Shown piece after piece: positions 22,012-23,927 of a DNA stretch of 23,927 bases. The translations under genes and the position numbers were made by a program. Under the pieces are notes generated by a model, which made no database searches, was not told the DNA's origin, and saw only the letters and a program-made list of their open reading frames with translations. The stretch is from an uncultured Mollicutes bacterium (GTDB taxonomy: Bacteria > Bacillota_I > Bacilli_A > ML615J-28 > CAG-313), in contig URLJ01000026.1 in NCBI GenBank assembly GCA_900548675.1, positions 1 through 23,927 of the forward strand, read 5' to 3'. Position 1 is the stretch's first letter. Each line of letters starts with the position of its first letter.

Positions 22012-22046
22012 TATAAAAGAATACCCTAGCGTTATACTAGGGTATT
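22012..22046 (-). terminator. Rho-independent terminator after pckA
   Basis: On the minus strand AATACCCTAG and CTAGGGTATT form a perfect 10-bp stem with a 7-nt loop, followed by CTTTTAT. It starts 7 nt after the pckA stop codon. The T-run is short, but the position and stem are good. Confidence 0.82.
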
Positions 22047-22053
22047 TTGTTTA

Positions 22054-23664
22054 TTACTTAGTTAATTTAGGTCCTGCTTCTACTAAAGCTTTACCTGCTT
22101 TATTGCCTTCATATTTAGCAAAGTTCTTGATGAATCTTGATGCTAAATCTTCAGCTTTTTTATTCCATTCTTCAGGATCTTGATAAGTATCGCGTGGGTC
22201 TAAAATGTTTGTAGCAACACCATTTAATACTGTTGGAACTTCTAAATCAAAGTAAGGTATTTTCTTCGTAGGGGCATTTAAAATGTCTCCATTAAGAATT
22301 GCATCGATAATACCACGTGTATCACGAATAGAAATACGTTTACCAGTACCATTCCATCCAGTGTTTACTAAATAAGCTTTAGCTCCGCTCTTTTCCATTT
22401 TCTTAACTAATTCTTCAGCATATTTTGTTGGGTGTAATTCAAGGAATGCTTGACCAAAGCAGGCTGAGAATGTTGGAGTAGGTTCAGTAATTCCACGTTC
22501 TGTTCCAGCAAGTTTAGCAGTAAAACCAGAAAGGAAATAATATTGTGTTTGTTCTTTTGTTAAAATAGAAACTGGAGGAAGAACGCCGAATGCATCTGCT
22601 GATAAGAAAATTACATTCTTAGCTGCAGGAGCTGAAGAAACTGGACGAACGATTTTTTCAATATGATCAATTGGATAAGATACTCTTGTATTTTCAGTTA
22701 CACTCTTATCGGCAAAATCAATTTTTCCATCCTTATCTAAAGTAACGTTTTCTAATAAAGCATTTCTCTTTATTGCGTTATAAATATCTGGTTCAGATTC
22801 TTTATCAAGATTGATAACTTTTGCATAACATCCGCCTTCAAAGTTGAAAACACCGTTGTCATCCCAACCATGTTCATCATCACCAATTAATAAACGTTTT
22901 GGATCAGTTGATAAAGTAGTTTTACCTGTTCCTGATAAACCAAAGAAAATAGCTGTATTCTTTCCTTCCATATCAGTATTAGCAGAACAATGCATTGATG
23001 CGATACCTTTTAATGGAAGATAATAGTTCATCATAGAGAACATACCTTTTTTCATTTCACCACCATACCAAGTATTAATTATTACTTGTTCACGGCTTGT
23101 GATATTAAACATTACGCAAGTTTCAGAATTTAGTCCTAATTCTTTATAATTAGCAACTTTAGCTTTTGAAGCATTATAAACAACAAAATCTGGTTCAAAA
23201 TTTGCAAGTTCTTCTTCTGTAGGACGAATGAACATATTCTTAATAAAGTGTGCTTGCCATGCAACTTCAACAATGAAACGTACAGCCATACGTGTATCTT
23301 TGTTAGCGCCGCAGAAAGCGTCAACTACAAATAACCGTTTATTTGATAATTCTTTAATAGCGATATCTTTGATGGTTTTCCATACTTCGACTGATGCTGG
23401 ATGATTATCATTTTTATACTCATCTGAAGTCCACCATACAGTATCTTTAGAATTTTCATCAACAACAATATATTTATCCTTAGGCGAACGGCCAGTATAA
23501 ATACCTGTCATAACATTAACAGCACCAAGTTCACTTACTTGACCCTTTTCATAGCCTTCAAGGTTTGGGTTAGTTTCTTCTTCAAAACACATTTCATAAG
23601 ATGGGTTATGAACGATTTCTTTTGTTCCAGTGATGCCATATTTCATTAAATCAATTTTACTCAT
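22054..23664 (-). CDS. pckA: Phosphoenolpyruvate carboxykinase (ATP)
   Basis: 536 aa, normal for the ATP-type enzyme. It interconverts oxaloacetate plus ATP and PEP plus CO2 plus ADP. In many fermenters it runs toward oxaloacetate; direction here is not shown. The P-loop is GLSGTGKTT (242-250). Metal and nucleotide residues lie in GDDEHGWDD (261-269). Arg59 (GRSPKDK), Tyr200, Lys206 and His225 occupy the substrate and Mn sites known in the E. coli enzyme. The ATG at 23662-23664 follows AGGAGG, with a promoter about 60 nt upstream and a terminator directly after, so it is monocistronic. With fumarase, malic enzyme and the malate/lactate dehydrogenase it would complete a PEP-C4-pyruvate interchange. 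Confidence 0.97.
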   Translation of the reverse strand: MSKIDLMKYGITGTKEIVHNPSYEMCFEEETNPNLEGYEKGQVSELGAVNVMTGIYTGRSPKDKYIVVDENSKDTVWWTSDEYKNDNHPASVEVWKTIKDIAIKELSNKRLFVVDAFCGANKDTRMAVRFIVEVAWQAHFIKNMFIRPTEEELANFEPDFVVYNASKAKVANYKELGLNSETCVMFNITSREQVIINTWYGGEMKKGMFSMMNYYLPLKGIASMHCSANTDMEGKNTAIFFGLSGTGKTTLSTDPKRLLIGDDEHGWDDNGVFNFEGGCYAKVINLDKESEPDIYNAIKRNALLENVTLDKDGKIDFADKSVTENTRVSYPIDHIEKIVRPVSSAPAAKNVIFLSADAFGVLPPVSILTKEQTQYYFLSGFTAKLAGTERGITEPTPTFSACFGQAFLELHPTKYAEELVKKMEKSGAKAYLVNTGWNGTGKRISIRDTRGIIDAILNGDILNAPTKKIPYFDLEVPTVLNGVATNILDPRDTYQDPEEWNKKAEDLASRFIKNFAKYEGNKAGKALVEAGPKLTK

Positions 23665-23683
23665 AATATTAGCCTCCTATACG

Positions 23684-23702
23684 GAAAATGTATTCCATTT
23701 TC
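23684..23702 (-). promoter_or_regulatory. Small hairpin in the pckA leader
   Basis: GAAAATG and CATTTTC (minus strand) form a 7-bp stem around GAATA in the 5' untranslated leader, about 20 nt upstream of the pckA start. It does not cover the AGGAGG site. It may stabilise the mRNA or be chance. Confidence 0.3.
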
Positions 23703-23721
23703 GCTTTTTTAATTCTTAATT

Positions 23722-23750
23722 ATTATATCAAATTTATAAAAAATAAGCAA
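23722..23750 (-). promoter_or_regulatory. Probable sigma-A type promoter of pckA
   Basis: On the minus strand TTGCTT (23745-23750) and TATAAT (23722-23727) are separated by 17 bp. The start would be near 23715, giving a leader of about 50 nt. Confidence 0.72.
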
Positions 23751-23927
23751 GAAACAAGAAACGAAATTTTTCGACCTCTTTTTAAATAGTACCTTATTAT
23801 CCCTTTTATTACTTAGTAATGTGGTCGATTTTGATATAATTAAACATATTAAAGCCTACTATAAAAAAGTCAAGTAAATTAATAAAATAATTTATTTAAA
23901 AAGTTTAAAGTACGCAAAAAAGGGCCT
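23751..23927. other. AT-rich region upstream of pckA without recognisable gene
   Basis: I see no ribosome site with a plausible reading frame. The palindrome ATTACTTAGTAAT lies at 23808-23820, flanked by TCGACC (23771-23776) and GGTCGA (23823-23828). A plus-strand TATAAT is at 23835-23840 but has no good -35. A divergent gene may begin beyond the window. Confidence 0.35.

Noticed and set aside
22020..22046. Riboswitch or operator upstream of the EIIC-like gene
   Set aside because: The hairpin is upstream of that gene's promoter and directly after the pckA stop, so it is best explained as the pckA terminator.

Overview
The window looks like a chromosomal segment of a low-GC, probably anaerobic member of the Bacillota. 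I base this on the AT-rich sequence, purine-rich Shine-Dalgarno sites, consensus TTGAnn-17-TATAAT promoters, ATP-type PEP carboxykinase, type III pantothenate kinase, an oxygen-sensitive class I fumarase, a nickel-type lactate racemase and a reverse rubrerythrin. TGG is used for Trp and a glutamate racemase is present, so a walled organism with the standard code is likely. I cannot name the genus. Nearly everything is on the minus strand; the one clear plus-strand gene is an amino-acid permease at 13326-14696.

Region 1 (1-2400) is the left-hand part of a type I restriction-modification operon: a small XRE-type regulator, hsdM, and hsdS cut by the window edge. Region 2 (2400-2885) has no gene. 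It holds a terminator for the adjacent tRNA and a striking array of short, phased direct repeats (ATCGTG... and ATCGTTAAAA... units spaced about 16-20 bp), which resembles a multi-site binding array or a transposon end. Region 3 (2886-4120) is a coaX - unknown 103-aa protein - tRNA-Ser(CGA) transcription unit; the tRNA begins 2 nt after a stop codon. Region 4 (4128-7682) encodes an asymmetric heterodimeric ABC exporter. Region 5 (7707-10230) is a copper P-type ATPase with a metal-binding domain at each end.

Region 6 (10266-13191) is an operon of a frameshifted tRNA methyltransferase gene (trmN6-like), glutamate racemase and the two subunits of class I fumarase, ending at a strong terminator. 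A divergent permease unit follows (13266-14749). A minus-strand pair, EamA transporter and tyrosine phosphatase, converges on it.

Region 7 (16532-23750) is a C3/C4-acid metabolic block. It contains PEP carboxykinase, an orphan PTS EIIC-like membrane protein, an Ldh2-family malate/lactate dehydrogenase, NAD(P)-malic enzyme, LarA (with every key residue of Lactiplantibacillus LarA at the same numbering) and reverse rubrerythrin. With the fumarase, these genes would interconvert fumarate, malate, oxaloacetate, PEP, pyruvate and lactate. The coupling is inferred from known family reactions and gene order.

The most unusual elements are the repeat array at 2498-2736, the mRNA-tRNA junction of the coaX unit, the one-base frameshift in trmN6, the C-terminal CopZ-like domain of CopA, and a terminator-like hairpin directly before larA.
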